DNA from: Aurelia coerulea
Lineage: Eukaryota; Cnidaria; Scyphozoa; Semaeostomeae; Ulmaridae
Length of the DNA: 64,000 bases
Assembly: GCA_039566865.1 (NCBI GenBank)
Contig: CM076947.1
Location: 3,355,501-3,419,500, forward strand
Reading direction: 5' to 3'
Shown: positions 20,111 to 34,300 of the stretch, one piece after another
How the letters are laid out: the number at the start of each line of letters is the position of its first letter
Position numbering within the stretch: the stretch's first letter is position 1
The notes under the pieces: generated by a model
What the model saw: only the letters and a program-made list of their open reading frames with translations
Told to the model about the DNA's origin: nothing
The model's database searches: none
Made by a program: the position numbers and the translations under genes

Positions 20111-20414
20111 AGTTAGCTGGTGTACGATAAGGAGGACACCGGGCAAGTTTCTGCTTCGGTTCCTGGCTCTTCTTGTTCCCTTCCGTGTGTCCAACAAAAA
20201 CAATGGCTCCTCTTCTGGTCTTCCTTAATCCATTCAGTTCAGAGCTCAGGGAGATTTTAGGCCTATCCTATCATCCTTGGTGAAGGAGACCGATTTAAGA
20301 AAGTGTCATGGCAGCCAGTCATGAATAATACATAAGGACTGTAGTAGATCTCCGTGTACGGTATGACATGTATGGTGAATAAATTTGAAAATGTCATCAT
20401 GCTCTTACAATTTG

Positions 20415-20715
20415 ATGTTTGTTATCATTTTTAGCCCCATTTGCCCCCTGATTTAACCCCAGAAAGGCAAAATCGTCTAAAATCAAGCGCAAATTCGAAT
20501 TAAGCACCCCTGAAATACTCTAGAAACCAGCAGTCTTGAGAAGGATTGATCAACTTTAATTTGTTATCATTGTTGTCCCATTTGCCCCCTGATTTAACCC
20601 CAAAAAGGCGACATGTTCTAAAGTCAAGTCCAAATTTGAATTCAGCACCCATGACATACCCTCCATAAACCAAGTTTGAGAGAGATTGGTCATCTTTAAT
20701 GTTTTATCATTTTTA
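20415..20715. repeat. 141-bp direct duplication
   Basis: The block tttgccccctgatttaaccc begins at about 20440 and recurs at 20581, an offset of 141 bp. Matching downstream phrases (aattcgaattaagcacccct / aatttgaattcagcaccca, then gattgatcaactttaat / gattggtcatctttaat) show that whole units are duplicated and diverged. Confidence 0.75.
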
Positions 20716-21111
20716 GCTATCAACTGTTACTCCGTATCCGCGTATCCACGTTTTTTTAAACATACTCCTTATGTGCGGGGTATTCTGAAGTTAAGCCATT
20801 TTCTGGGATCAGTGTTGACTGTTTTACTAAAAATCCTGGCAATGGGTGTTGAATGTCCCCATTGATTCAAAACAGATTTATTGTTTCTGCTTGTGACCAT
20901 AACTGAGAGGAAATCCGTTCTTTCGCCTTGAAATTGAATGATATGTAACGTTGAATTGTTTTTGTTACCTCTTCAGAATTCTTGGATTGGGTATCAATAT
21001 TTGACAAATATTCTGGGATTGGGTATTTCGTAGATCGCTATTTCGTCAATTCGCCATTTTGTTGAATACAGTTAGCCTCTATAGGTAACCTTACAAACAA
21101 GTGGCGAAGGC
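20716..21111. other. Unique flank of the satellite array
   Basis: No satellite similarity, gene or element was recognised. A short local repeat lies near 20985-21030 (ggattgggtatcaat / ggattgggtatttcg). The join to the satellite is abrupt at about 21112. Confidence 0.5.
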
Positions 21112-24100
21112 AATTCTCTTCGACTGATGTTTCTTCATGAGACAATATTCATCAATCAGAAAAATTAATGGGACATTTTTTCAAAACATTTTCTTATATC
21201 ATCTACTGTATTTTCTTTGGATATTAAGAAGTAGATATAGCTTTTGCTGCAGTCATTCTATAAATGGTTTTAATTAAATATGATTAACTTCGACTGGCCT
21301 CCTTCTACATAAAAGAGGATTCATTAATAAGAAACATTAATGGGACATTTTTTCAAAACATTTTCTAATATCATCTACTGTATTTTCTTTGGAAAGTAAG
21401 AGGTAGATGTGGCTTTTGCTAAAATCGTTCTATGAATAGCTTTAATCAAATATTATTCTCTTCGACTGCCTGCTTCTACATTAAACAGATTCATCAATAA
21501 GAAACATTAAGGGGACATTTTTTCAATATTATTTTTTTTTTTAATCTATACCGTATTTTCATAGGAAAGGAAAGAGTAGATATGGATTTCACTATTTGGT
21601 TTTGGCAGCTTTATTAAATATATGATTCTCTTTGACTGATGCTTCTTCGGGAAACAATATTCATCAATAAGAAACATTAATGGGACATTTTTTCAATAAC
21701 ATTTTCTAATATCATCTAATGCATTTTCTTTGGATAGTAAGTATTAGATATAGCTTTCAATGCAGTCATTTTATAAATAGCTTAGATTAAATATGATTAA
21801 CTTCGACAGGCCTCCTCCTTCTACTTGAAAGAAGATTTATCAATAAGAAACATTAATGGGACATTTTTCACTAACATTTTCTAATATCATCTACTGTATT
21901 TTCTTTGGAAAGTAAGAGTTAGATGTGGCTTTTGCTAAAGTCGCTCTATGAATAGCTTTAATCAAATATTATTCTCTTCGACTGCCTGCTTCTACATTAA
22001 ACAGATTCATCAATAAGAAACATTAATGGGACATTTTTTCAATATTATTTTTTTAAATCTATACCGTATTTTCTTAGGACAGGAAGTAGTAGATATGGAT
22101 TTCACTATTTGGTTTTGGCAGCTTTAATCATATATGATTCTCGTTGACTGATGCTTCTTCGGGAAACAATATTCATCAATAAGAAACATTAATGGGACAT
22201 TTTTTCAATAACATTTTCAAATATCATCTAATGCATTTTCTTTGGATAGTAAGTATTAGATATAGCTTTCAATGCAGTCATTTCATAAATAGGTTAGATT
22301 AAATATGATTAATTTCGACAGGCCTCCTCCTTCTACTTGAAAGAAGATTTATCAATAAGAAACATTAATGGGACATTTTTTCAAGACCATTTTCTAAGAT
22401 CATCTACTGTATTTTCTTTGGAAAGTAAGAGGTAGATGTAGCTTTTGCTAAAGTCGCTCTATGAATAGCTCTAATCAAATATTATTCTCTTCGACTGCCT
22501 GCTTCTACATTAAACAGATTCATCAATAAGAAATATTAATGGGACATTTTTTCAATAATATTTTCTAATATCATCTAATGCATTTTCTTTGGATAGTAAG
22601 TATTAGATATAGCTTTCAATGCAGTTATTTCATAAATAGCTTTGATTGAATATGATTAACTTCGACAGGCCTCCTCCTTCTACTTGAAAGAAGATTTATC
22701 AATAAGAAACATTAATGGGACATTTTTTCAAGACCATTTTCTAAGATCATCTACTGTATTTTCTTTGGAAAGTAAGAGGTAGATGTGGCTTTTGCTAAAG
22801 TCGCTCTATGAATAGCTTTAATCAAATATTATTCTCTTCGACTGCCTGCTTCTACATTAAACAGATTCATCAATAAGAAACATTAATGGGACATTTTTTC
22901 AATAATATTTTTCTAAAATCTATACCGTATTTTCTTAGGATAGGAAGGAGTAGATATGGATTTCACTATTTGGTTTTGACAGCTTTAATCAAATATGATT
23001 CTCTTTGACTGATGCTTCTTTGTGAAACAATATTCATCAATAAGAAACATTAATGGGACATTATCTCATGCATTTCCCTATATGTCATATTCAATGATTT
23101 ATAAGGATAGTAAGAAGTAGATATAGCTTCCGCTGCAATCATTCTATGAATAGCTCTAATTAAACATGATTTTCTTCGACTGACCTGCTTCTTCATGAAA
23201 CAATATCCATCAAGAAGAAATATTAATGGGACATTTTTTCAAGACCATTTTCTAAGATCATCTACTGTATTTTCTTTGGAAAGTAAGAGGTAGATGTGGC
23301 TTTTGCTAAAGTCGCTCTATGAATAGATTTAATCAAATATTATTCACTTCGACTGCCTGCTTCTACATTAAATAGATTATTCAATAAGATACATCAATGG
23401 GACATTTTTTCAATATTATTTTTTTTAAATCTATACCGTATTTTCTTAGGATAGGAAGTAGTAGATATGGATTTCACTATTTTGTTCTGGCAGCTTTAAT
23501 CATATATGATTCTCTTTGACGGATGCTTCTTCGGGAAACAATATTCATCAATAAGAAACATTAATGGGACATTTTTTCAAGACCATTTTCTAAGATCATC
23601 TACTGTATTTTCTTATGATATTAAGAAGTAGATATAGCTTTTGATGCAGTAATTCTATAAATGGTTTTAAATAAATATGATTAACTTCGACAGGCCTCCT
23701 CCTTCTACTTGAAAAAAGATTTATCAATAAGAATCATTAATGGGACATTTTTTCAATAACATTTTCTAATATCATCTAATGCATTTTCTTTGGATAGTAA
23801 GTATTAGATATAGCTTTCAATGCAGTCATTTCATAAATAGCTTAGATTAAATATGATTAACTTCGACAGGCCTCCTCCTTCTACTTGAAAGAAGATTTAT
23901 CAATAAGAAACATTAATGGGACATTTTTTCAAGACCATTTTCTAAGATCATCTACTGTATTTTCTTTGGAAAGTAAGAGGTAGATGTAGCTTTTGCTAAA
24001 GTCGCTCTATGAATAGCTTTAATCAAATATTATTCTCTTCGACTGATGCTTCTACATTAAACAGATTCATCAATAAGAAACATTAATGGGACAGTTTTTG

Positions 24101-25620
24101 AATAATATTTTCTAATATCATCTAATGCATTTTCTTTGGATGGTAAGTGTTAGATATAGCTTTCAATGCAGTTATTTCATAAATAGCTTTGATTGAATAT
24201 GATTAACTTCGACAGGCCTCCTCCTTCTACTTGAAAGAAGATTTATCAATAAGAAACATTAATGGGACATTTTTTCAAGACCATTTTCTAAGATCATCTA
24301 CTGTATTTTCTTTGGAAAGTAAGAGGTAGATGTAGCTTTTGCTAAAGTCGCTCTATGAATAGCTCTAATCAAATATTATTCTCTTCGACTGCCTGCTTCT
24401 ACATTAAACAGATTCATCAATAAGAAACATCAATGGGACATTTTTTCAATATTATTTTTTTTAATCTATACCGTATTTTCTTAGGATAGGAAGTAGTAGA
24501 TATGGATTTCACTATTTGGTTTTGACCGCTTTAATCAAATATGATTCTCTTTGACTGATGCTTCTTCGTGAAACAATATTCATCAATAAGAAACATTAAT
24601 GGGACATTTTTTCAAGACCATTTTCTAAGATCATCTACCGTATTTTTTTAGAATATTAAGACGTAGATATAGCTTTTGATGCAGTAATTCTATAAATGGT
24701 TTTAAATAAATATGATTAACTTCGACAGGCCTCTTTCTACATGAAAGAGGATTGATGAATAAGAAACATTAATGGGACATTTTTTCAAAACATTTTCTAA
24801 TATCATCTACTGTATTTTCTTTGGATATTAAGAAGTAGATATAGCTTTTGATGCAGTAATTCTATAAATGGTTTTAAATAAATATGATTAACTTCGACAG
24901 GCCTCTTTCTACATGAAAGAGGATTCATGAATAAGAAACATTAATGGGACATTTTTTCAAAACATTTTCTAATATCATCTATTGTATTTTCTTTGGAAAG
25001 GAAGAGGTTGATGTAGCTTTTGCTAAAGTCGCTCTATGAATAGCTTTAATCAAATATTATTCTCTTCGACTGATGCTTCTTCATGAAACAATATTCATCA
25101 ATAAGAAACATTAAGGGACATTTTTTCAAGACCATTTTCTAAGATCATCTACTGTATTTTCTTAGGATATTAAGAAGTAGATATAGCTTCCGGTGCAATC
25201 ATTCTATGAATAGCTTTAATTAAATATGATTTTCTTCGACTGACCTGCTTCTTCATGAAACAACATCCATCAATAAGAAACATTAATGGGACATTTTTTC
25301 AAGACCATTTTCTAAGATCATCTACTGTATTTTCTTTGGAAAGTAAGAGGTAGATGTGGCTTTTGCTAAATTCGCTCTATTAATAGCTTTAATCAAATAT
25401 TATTCTCTTCGACTGCCTGCTTCTACATTAAACAGATTCATCAATAAGAAAAATTAATGGGAAATTTTGTCAATAATATTTTCTAATATCATCTAATGCA
25501 TTTTCTTTGGATTGTAAGTAATAGATATAGCTTTCAATGCAGTCATTTTATTAATAGCTTTGATTGAATATGATTAACTTCGACAGGCCTTCTCCTTCTA
25601 CTTGAAAGAAGATTTATCAA

Positions 25621-27000
25621 TAAGAAACATTAATGGGACATTTTTTCAAGACCATTTTCTAAGATCATCCACTGTATATTCTTTGGAAAGTAAGAGGTAG
25701 ATGTAGCTTTTGCTAAAGTCGTTCTATGAATAGCTTCAATCAAATATTATTCTCTTCGACTGCCTGCTTCTACATTAAACAGATTCATCAATAAGAAACA
25801 TTAATGGGACATTTTTTCAATAATATTTTTCTAAAATCTATCCCGTATTTTCTAAGGATAGGAAGTAGTAGATATGGATTTCACTATTTGGTTTTGGCAG
25901 CTTTAATCATATATGATTCTCTTTGACTGATGCTTCTTCGGGAAACAATATTCAACAATAAGAAACATTAATGGGAATTGTTTTCAATAACATTTTCTAA
26001 TATCATCTAATGGATTTTCTTTGGATAGTAAGTATTAGATATAGCTTTCAATGCAGTCATTTTATAAATAGCTTAGATTAAATATGATTAACTTCGACAG
26101 GCCTCCTCCTTGTACTTGAAAGAAGATTTATCAATAAGAAACTTTAATGGGACATTTTTAAAAGACCATTTTCTAAGATCATCTACTGTATTTTCTTAGG
26201 ATATTAAGAAGTAGATAGAGCTTTTGATGCAGTCATTCTATAAATAGCTTAGATTAAATATGATTAACTTCGACAGGCCTCCTCCTTGTACTTGAAAGAA
26301 GATTTATCAATAAGAAACATTAATGGGACATTTTTTCAAAACATTTTCTAATATCATCTACTGTATTTTCTTTGGAAAGGAAGAGGTAGAGGTAGCTTTT
26401 GCTAATGTCGTTCTATGAATAGCTTTAATAAAATATTATTCTCTTCGACTGATGCTTCTTCATGAAACAATATTCATCAATAAGAAACATTAATGGGACA
26501 TTATCTCATTCATTTCCCTATATGTCATATTCAATGATTTATAAGGATAGTAAGAAGTAGATATAGCTTCCGGTGCAATTATTCTATGAAGAGCTTTAAT
26601 TAAATATGATTTTCTTCGACTGACCTGCTTCTTCATGAAACAATATCCATCAATAAGAAACATTAATGGGACATTTTTTCAAGACCATTTTCTAAGATCA
26701 TCTACTGTATTTTCTTTGGAAAGTAAGAGGTAGATGTGTCTTTTGCTAAAGTCGCTCTAAGAATAGCTTTAATCAAATATTATTCTCTTCGACTGCCTGC
26801 TTCTACATTAAACAGATTCATCAATAAGAAACATTAATGGGACATTTTTTCAATAATATTTTCTAATATCATCTAATGCATTTTCTTTGGATTGTAAGTA
26901 ATAGATATAGCTTTCAATGCAGTCATTTTATTAATAGCTTTGATTGAATATGATTAACTTCGACAGGCCTTCTCCTTCTACTTGAAAGAAGATTTATCAA
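25621..27000. repeat. 8-monomer higher-order repeat, 1,380 bp
   Basis: Monomer order is a-c-b-e-a-d-a-b. The unit starts with a type a variant marked by catccactgtatattc. The next 1,380 bp (27001-28380) is nearly identical for about 1.2 kb, with changes concentrated in the last monomer (attgtaagtaatag here, atagtaagtgttag there). It is the cleanest short-period higher-order repeat in the window. Confidence 0.85.
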
Positions 27001-28380
27001 TAAGAAACATTAATGGGACATTTTTTCAAGACCATTTTCTAAGATCATCCACTGTATATTCTTTGGAAAGTAAGAGGTAGATGTAGCTTTTGCTAAAGTC
27101 GTTCTATGAATAGCTTCAATCAAATATTATTCTCTTCGACTGCCTGCTTCTACATTAAACAGATTCATCAATAAGAAACATTAATGGGACATTTTTTCAA
27201 TAATATTTTTCTAAAATCTATCCCGTATTTTCTAAGGATAGGAAGTAGTAGATATGGATTTCACTATTTGGTTTTGGCAGCTTTAATCATATATGATTCT
27301 CTTTGACTGATGCTTCTTCGGGAAACAATATTCAACAATAAGAAACATTAATGGGAATTGTTTTCAATAACATTTTCTAATATCATCTAATGGATTTTCT
27401 TTGGATAGTAAGTATTAGATATAGCTTTCAATGCAGTCATTTTATAAATAGCTTAGATTAAATATGATTAACTTCGACAGGCCTCCTCCTTGTACTTGAA
27501 AGAAGATTTATCAATAAGAAACTTTAATGGGACATTTTTTCAAGACCATTTTCTAAGATCATCTACTGTATTTTCTTAGGATATTAAGAAGTAGATAGAG
27601 CTTTTGATGCAGTCATTCTATAAATAGCTTAGATTAAATATGATTAACTTCGACAGGCCTCCTCCTTGTACTTGAAAGAAGATTTATCAATAAGAAACAT
27701 TAATGGGACATTTTTTCAAAACATTTTCTAATATCATCTACTGTATTTTCTTTGGAAAGGAAGAGGTAGAGGTAGCTTTTGCTAATGTCGTTCTATGAAT
27801 AGCTTTAATAAAATATTATTCTCTTCGACTGATGCTTCTTCATGAAACAATATTCATCAATAAGAAACATTAATGGGACATTATCTCATTCATTTCCCTA
27901 TATGTCATATTCAATGATTTATAAGGATAGTAAGAAGTAGATATAGCTTCCGGTGCAATTATTCTATGAAGAGCTTTAATTAAATATGATTTTCTTCGAC
28001 TGACCTGCTTCTTCATGAAACAATATCCATCAATAAGAAACATTAATGGGACATTTTTTCAAGACCATTTTCTAAGATCATCTACTGTATTTTCTTTGGA
28101 AAGTAAGAGGTAGATGTGTCTTTTGCTAAAGTCGCTCTAAGAATAGCTTTAATCAAATATTATTCTCTTCGACTGCCTGCTTCTACATTAAACAGATTCA
28201 TCAATAAGAAACATTAATGGGAAATGTTTTTAATAATATTTTCTAATATCATCTAATGCATTTTCTTTGGATAGTAAGTGTTAGATATAGCTTTCAATGC
28301 AGTCATTTTATAAATAGCTTTGATTGAATATGATTAACTTCGACAGGCCTCCTCCTTCTACTTGAAAGAAGATTTATCAA
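27001..28380. repeat. Second copy of the 1,380-bp higher-order repeat
   Basis: This copy is exactly 1,380 bp after the previous unit, with the same a-c-b-e-a-d-a-b order. One difference is caagacc (27541) against aaagacc (26161). From about 28200 the copy diverges (gggaaatgtttttaat). Confidence 0.85.
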
Positions 28381-31300
28381 TAAGAAACATTCATGGGACA
28401 TTTTTTCAAGACCATTTTCTAAGATCATCTACTGTATTTTCTATGGAAAGTAAGAGGTAGATGTAGCTTTTGCTAAAGTCGTTCTATGAATAGCTTCAAT
28501 CAAATATTATTCTCTTCGACTGCCTACTTCTACATTAAACAGATTCATGAATAAGAAACATTAATGGGACATTTTTTCAATAATATTTTTCTAAAATCTA
28601 TACCGTATTTTCTTAGGATAGGAAGTAGTAGATATGGATTTCACTATTTGGTTTTGGCAGCTTTAATCACATATGATTCTCTTTGACTGATGCTTCTTCG
28701 GGAAACAATATTCGTCAATAAGAAACATTAATGGGAATTTTTTTCAATAACATTGTCTAATATCATCTAATGAATTTTCTTTGGATAGTAAGTATTAGAT
28801 ATAGCTTTCAATGCAGTCATTTTACAAATAGCTTAGATTAAATATGATTAACTTCGACAGGCCTCCTTCTACTTGAAAGAAGATTTATCAATAAGAAACA
28901 TTAATGGGACATTTTTCAAGACTATTTTCTAAGATCATCTACTGTATTTTCTTTGGAAAGTAATAGGTAGATGTGGCTTTTGCTAAAGTCGCTCTTTGAA
29001 TAGCTTTAATCAAATATTATTCTCTTCGACTGACCTGCTTCTTCATGAAACAATATCCATCAATAAGAAACATTAATGGGACATTTTTTCCAGACCATTT
29101 TCTAAGATCATCTACTGTATTTTCTTTGGAAAGTAAGAGGTCGATTTGGCTTTTGCTAAATTCGCTCTATTAATAGCTTTAATCAAATATTATTCTCTTC
29201 GACTGCCTGCTTCTACATTAAACAGATTCATCTATAAGAAAAATTAATGGGACATTTTTTCAATAATATTTTCAAATATCATCTAATGCATTTTCTTTGG
29301 ATAGTAAGTAATAGATATAGCTTTCAATGCAGTCATTTTATAAAAAGCTTTGATAGAATATGATTAACTTCGACATGCCTCCTCCTTCTACTTGAAAGAA
29401 GATTTATCAATAAGAAACATTAATGGGACATTTTTCACTAACATTTTCTAATATCATCTACTGTATTTTCTTTGGAAAGTAAGAGTTAGATGTGTCTTTT
29501 GCTAAAGTCGCTCTATGAATAGCTTTAATCAAATATTATTCTCAACGACTGCCTGCTTCTACATTGAACAGATTCATCAATAAGAAACATCAATGGGACA
29601 TTTTTTCAATATTATTTTTTTTAATCTATACCGTATTTTCTTAGGAAAGGAAGTAGTAGATATGGATTTCACTATTTGGTTTTGGCAGCTTTAATCATAT
29701 ATGATTCTCTTTGACTGATGCTTCTTCGGGAAACAATATTCATCAATAAGAATCATTAATGGGACATTTTTTCAATAACATTTTCTAATATCATCTAATG
29801 CATTTTCTTTGGATAGTAAGTATTAGATATAGCTTTCAATGCAGTCATTTCATAAATAGCTTAGATTAAATATGATTAACTTCGACAGGCCTCCTCCTTC
29901 TACTTGAAAGAAGATTTATCAATAAGAAACATTAATGGGACATTTTTTCAAGACCATTTTCTAAGATCATCTACTGTATTTTCTTTGGAAAGTAAGAGGT
30001 AGATGTGGCTTTTGCTAAAGTCGCTCTATGAATAGATTTAATCAAATATTATTCTCTTCGACTGCCTGCTTCTACATTAAACAGATTCATCAATAAGAAA
30101 CATTAATGGGACAGTTTTTGAATAATATTTTCTAATATCATCTAATGCATTTTCTTTGGATAGTAAGTGTTAGATATAGCTTTCAATGCAGTTATTTCAT
30201 AAATAGCTTTGATTGAATATGATTAACTTCGACAGGCCTCCTCCTTCTACTTGAAAGAAGATTTATCAATAAGAAACATTAATGGGACATTTTTCACTAA
30301 CATTTTCTAATATCATCTACTGTATATTCTTTGGAAAGTAAGAGTTAGATGTGGCTTTTGCTAAAGTCGCTCTATGAATAGCTCTAATCAAATATTATTC
30401 TCTTCGACTGCCTGCTTCTACATTAAACAGATTCATCAATAAGAAACATCAATGGGACATTTTTTCAATTTTATTTTTTTTAATCTATACCGTATTTTCT
30501 TAGGATAGGAAGTAGTAGATATGGATTTCACTTTTTGGTTTTGATAGCTTTAATCAAATATGATTCTCTTTTAAACTGATGCTTCTTCGTGAAACAATAT
30601 TCATCAATAAGAAACATTAATGGGACATTATCTCATGCATTTCCCTATATGTCATATTCAATGATTTATAAGGATAGTAAGAAGTAGATATAGCTTCCGC
30701 TGCAATCATTCTATGAATAGCTTTAATTAAATATGATTCTCTTCGACTGACCTGCTTCTTCTTGAAACAATATCCATCAATAAGAAACATTCATGGGTTA
30801 TTTTTTCAATAACATTTTCTAAGATCATCTACTGTATTTTCTTTGGAAAGTAAGAGGTAGATGTGGCTTTTGCTAAAGTCGCTCTATGAATAGCTTTAAT
30901 CAAATATTATTCTCTTCGACTGCATGCTTCTACATTAAACAGATTCATCAATAAGAAACATTCATGGGTTATTTTTTCAATAATATTTTTCTAAAATCTA
31001 TACCGTATTTTCTAAGGATAGGAAGTAGTAGATATGGATTTCACTATTTGGTTTTGGCAGCTTTAATCATATATGATTCTCTTTGACTGATGCTTCTTCG
31101 GGAAACAATATTCATCAATAAGAAACATTAATGGGACATTTTTTCAAGACCATTTTCTAAGATCATCTACTGTATTTTTTAGGATATTAAGAAGTAGATA
31201 TAGCTTTTGATGCAGTTATTCTATAAATGGTTTTAAATAAATATGATTAACTTCGACTGGAGTCCTCCTACATGAAAGAGGATTCATCAATAAGAAACAT

Positions 31301-34300
31301 TAATGGGACATTTTTTCAAAACATTTTCTAATATCATCTACAGTATTTTCTTAGGATATTAAGAAGTAGATATAGCTTTTGATGCAGTAATTCTATAAAT
31401 GGTTTTAAATAAATATGATTAACTTCGACAGGCCTCTTTCTACATGAAAGAGGATTCATGAATAAGAAACATTAATGGGACATTTTTTCAAAACATTTTC
31501 TGATATCATCTACTGTATTTTCTTTGGAAAGGAAGAGGTTGATGTAGCTTTTGCTAAAGTCGTTCTATGAATAGCTTTAATCAAATATTATTCTCTTCGA
31601 CTGATGCTTCTTCATGAAACAATATTCATCAATAAGAAACATTAAGGGACATTTTTTCAAGACCATTTTCTAAGATCATCTACTGTATTTTCTTAGGATA
31701 TTAAGAAGTAGATATAGCTTTTGATGCAGTCATTCTATAAATGGTTTTAAATAAATATGATTAACTTCGACTGGCATCCTTCTACATGAAAGAGGATTCA
31801 TCAATAAGAAACATTAATGGGACATTTTTGCAATAACATTTTCTGATATCATCTACTGTATTTTCTTTGGATATTAAGAAGTAGATATAGCTTTTGCTGC
31901 AGTCATTCTATGAATAGTTTTAATTAAATATGATTAACTTCGACTGGCATCCTTCTACATGAAAGAGGATTCATCAATAAGATACATTAATGGGACATTT
32001 TTTAAAAACATTTTCTAATATCATCTAGTGTATTTTCTTTGGAAAGGAAGAGGTTGATGTAGCTTTTGCTAAAGTCGTTCTATGAATACCTTTAATCAAA
32101 TATTATTCTCTTCGACTGATGCTTCTTCATGAAACAATATTCATCAATAAGAAACATTAAGGGACATTTTTTCAAGACCATTTTCTAAGATCATCTACTG
32201 TATTTTCTTAGGATATTAAGAAGTAGATATAAAGTCCGGTGCAATCATTCTATGAAGAGCTTTAATTAAATATGATTTTCTTCGACTGACCTGCTTCTTC
32301 ATGAAACAATATCCATCAATAAGAAACATTAATGGGACATTTTTTCAAGACCATTTTCTAACATCATCTACTGTATATTCTTTGGAAAGTAAGAGGTAGA
32401 GGTAGCTTTTGCTAATGTCGTTCTATGAATAGCTTTAATGAAATATTATTCTCTTCGACTGATGCTTCTTCATGAAACAATATTCATCAATAAGAAACAT
32501 TAATGGGACATTATCTCATTCATTTCCCTATATGTCATATTCAATGATTTATAAGGATAGTAAGAAGTAGATATAGCTTCCGGTGCAATTATTCTATGAA
32601 GAGCTTTAATTAAATATGATTTTCTTCGACTGACCTGCTTCTTCATGAAAAAATATCCATCAATAAGAAACATTAATGGGACATTTTTTCAAGACCATTT
32701 TCTAAGATCATCTACTGTATTTTCTTTGGAAAGTAAGAGGTAGATGTGTCTTTTGCTAAAGTCGCTCTAAGAATAGCTTCAATCAAATATTATTCTCTTC
32801 GACTGCCTACTTCTACATTAAACAGATTCATCAATAAGAAACATTAATGGGACATTTTTTCAATAATATTTTCTAATATCATCTAATGCATTTTCTTTGG
32901 ATAGTAAGTGTTAGATATAGCTTTCAATGCAGTCATTTTATAAATAGCTTTGATTGAATATGATTAACTTCGACAGGCCTCCTCCTTCTACTTGAAAGAA
33001 GATTTATCAATAAGAAACATTCATGGGACATTTTTTCAAGACCATTTTCTAAGATCATCTACTGTATTTTCTATGGAAAGTAAGAGGTAGATGTAGCTTT
33101 TGCTAAAGTCGTTCTATGAATAGCTTCAATCAAATATTATTCTCTTCGACTGCCTACTTCTACATTAAACACATTCATCAATAAGAAACATTAATGGGAC
33201 ATTTTTTCAATAATATTTTTCTGAAATCTATACCGTATTTTCTTAGGATAGGAAGTAGTAGATATGGATTTCACTATTTGGTTTTGGCAGCTTTAATCAT
33301 ATATGATCCTCTTTGACTGATGCTTCTTCGGGAAACAATATTCATCAATAAGAAACATTAATGGGAATTTTTTTCAATAACATTGTCTAATATCATCTAA
33401 TGAATTTTCTTTGGATAGTAAGTATTAGATATAGCTTTAAATGCAGTCATTTTACAAATAGCTTAGATTAAAAATGATTAACTTCGACAGGCCTCCTTCT
33501 ACTTGAAAGAAGATTTATCAATAAGAAACATTAATGGGACATTTTTCAAGACTATTTTCTAAGATCATCTACTGTATTTTCTTTGGAAAGTAATAGGTAG
33601 ATGTGGCTTTTGCTAAAGTCGCTCTTTGAATAGCTTTAATCATATATTATTCTCTTCGACTGACCTGCTTCTTCATGAAACAATATCCATCAATAAGAAA
33701 CATTAATGGGACATTTTTTCCAGACCATTTTCTAAGATCATCTACTGTATTTTCTTTGGAAAGTAAGAGGTCGATTTGGCTTTTGCTAAATTCGCTCTAT
33801 TAATTGCTTTAATCAAATATTATTCTCTTCGACTGCCTGCTTCTACATTAAACAGATTCATCTATAAGAAAAATTAATGGGACATTTTTTCAATAATATT
33901 TTCAAATATCATCTAATGCATTTTCTTTGGATAGTAAGTAATAGATATAGCTTTCAATGCAGTCATTTTATAAAAAGCTTTGATTGAATATGATTAACTT
34001 CGACATGCCTCCTCCTTCTACTTGAAAGAAGATTTATCATTAAGAAACTTTAATGGGACATTTTTTCAAGACCATTTTCTAATATCATCTACAGTATTTT
34101 CTTAGGATATTAAGAAGTAGATATAGCTTTTGATGCAGTAATTCTATAAATGGTTTTAACTAAATATGATTAACTTCGACAGGCCTCTTTCTACATGAAA
34201 GAGGATTCATGAATAAGTAAAAAAATTCATGGGACATTTTTTCAAAACATTTTCTAAGATCATCTACTGTATTTTCGTTGGAAAGTAAGAGGTAGATGTA

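Noticed and set aside
19877..20203. 108-residue minus-strand open frame with an internal repeat
   Set aside because: The peptide repeat mirrors irregular DNA duplications. No domain, and no splice or start evidence.
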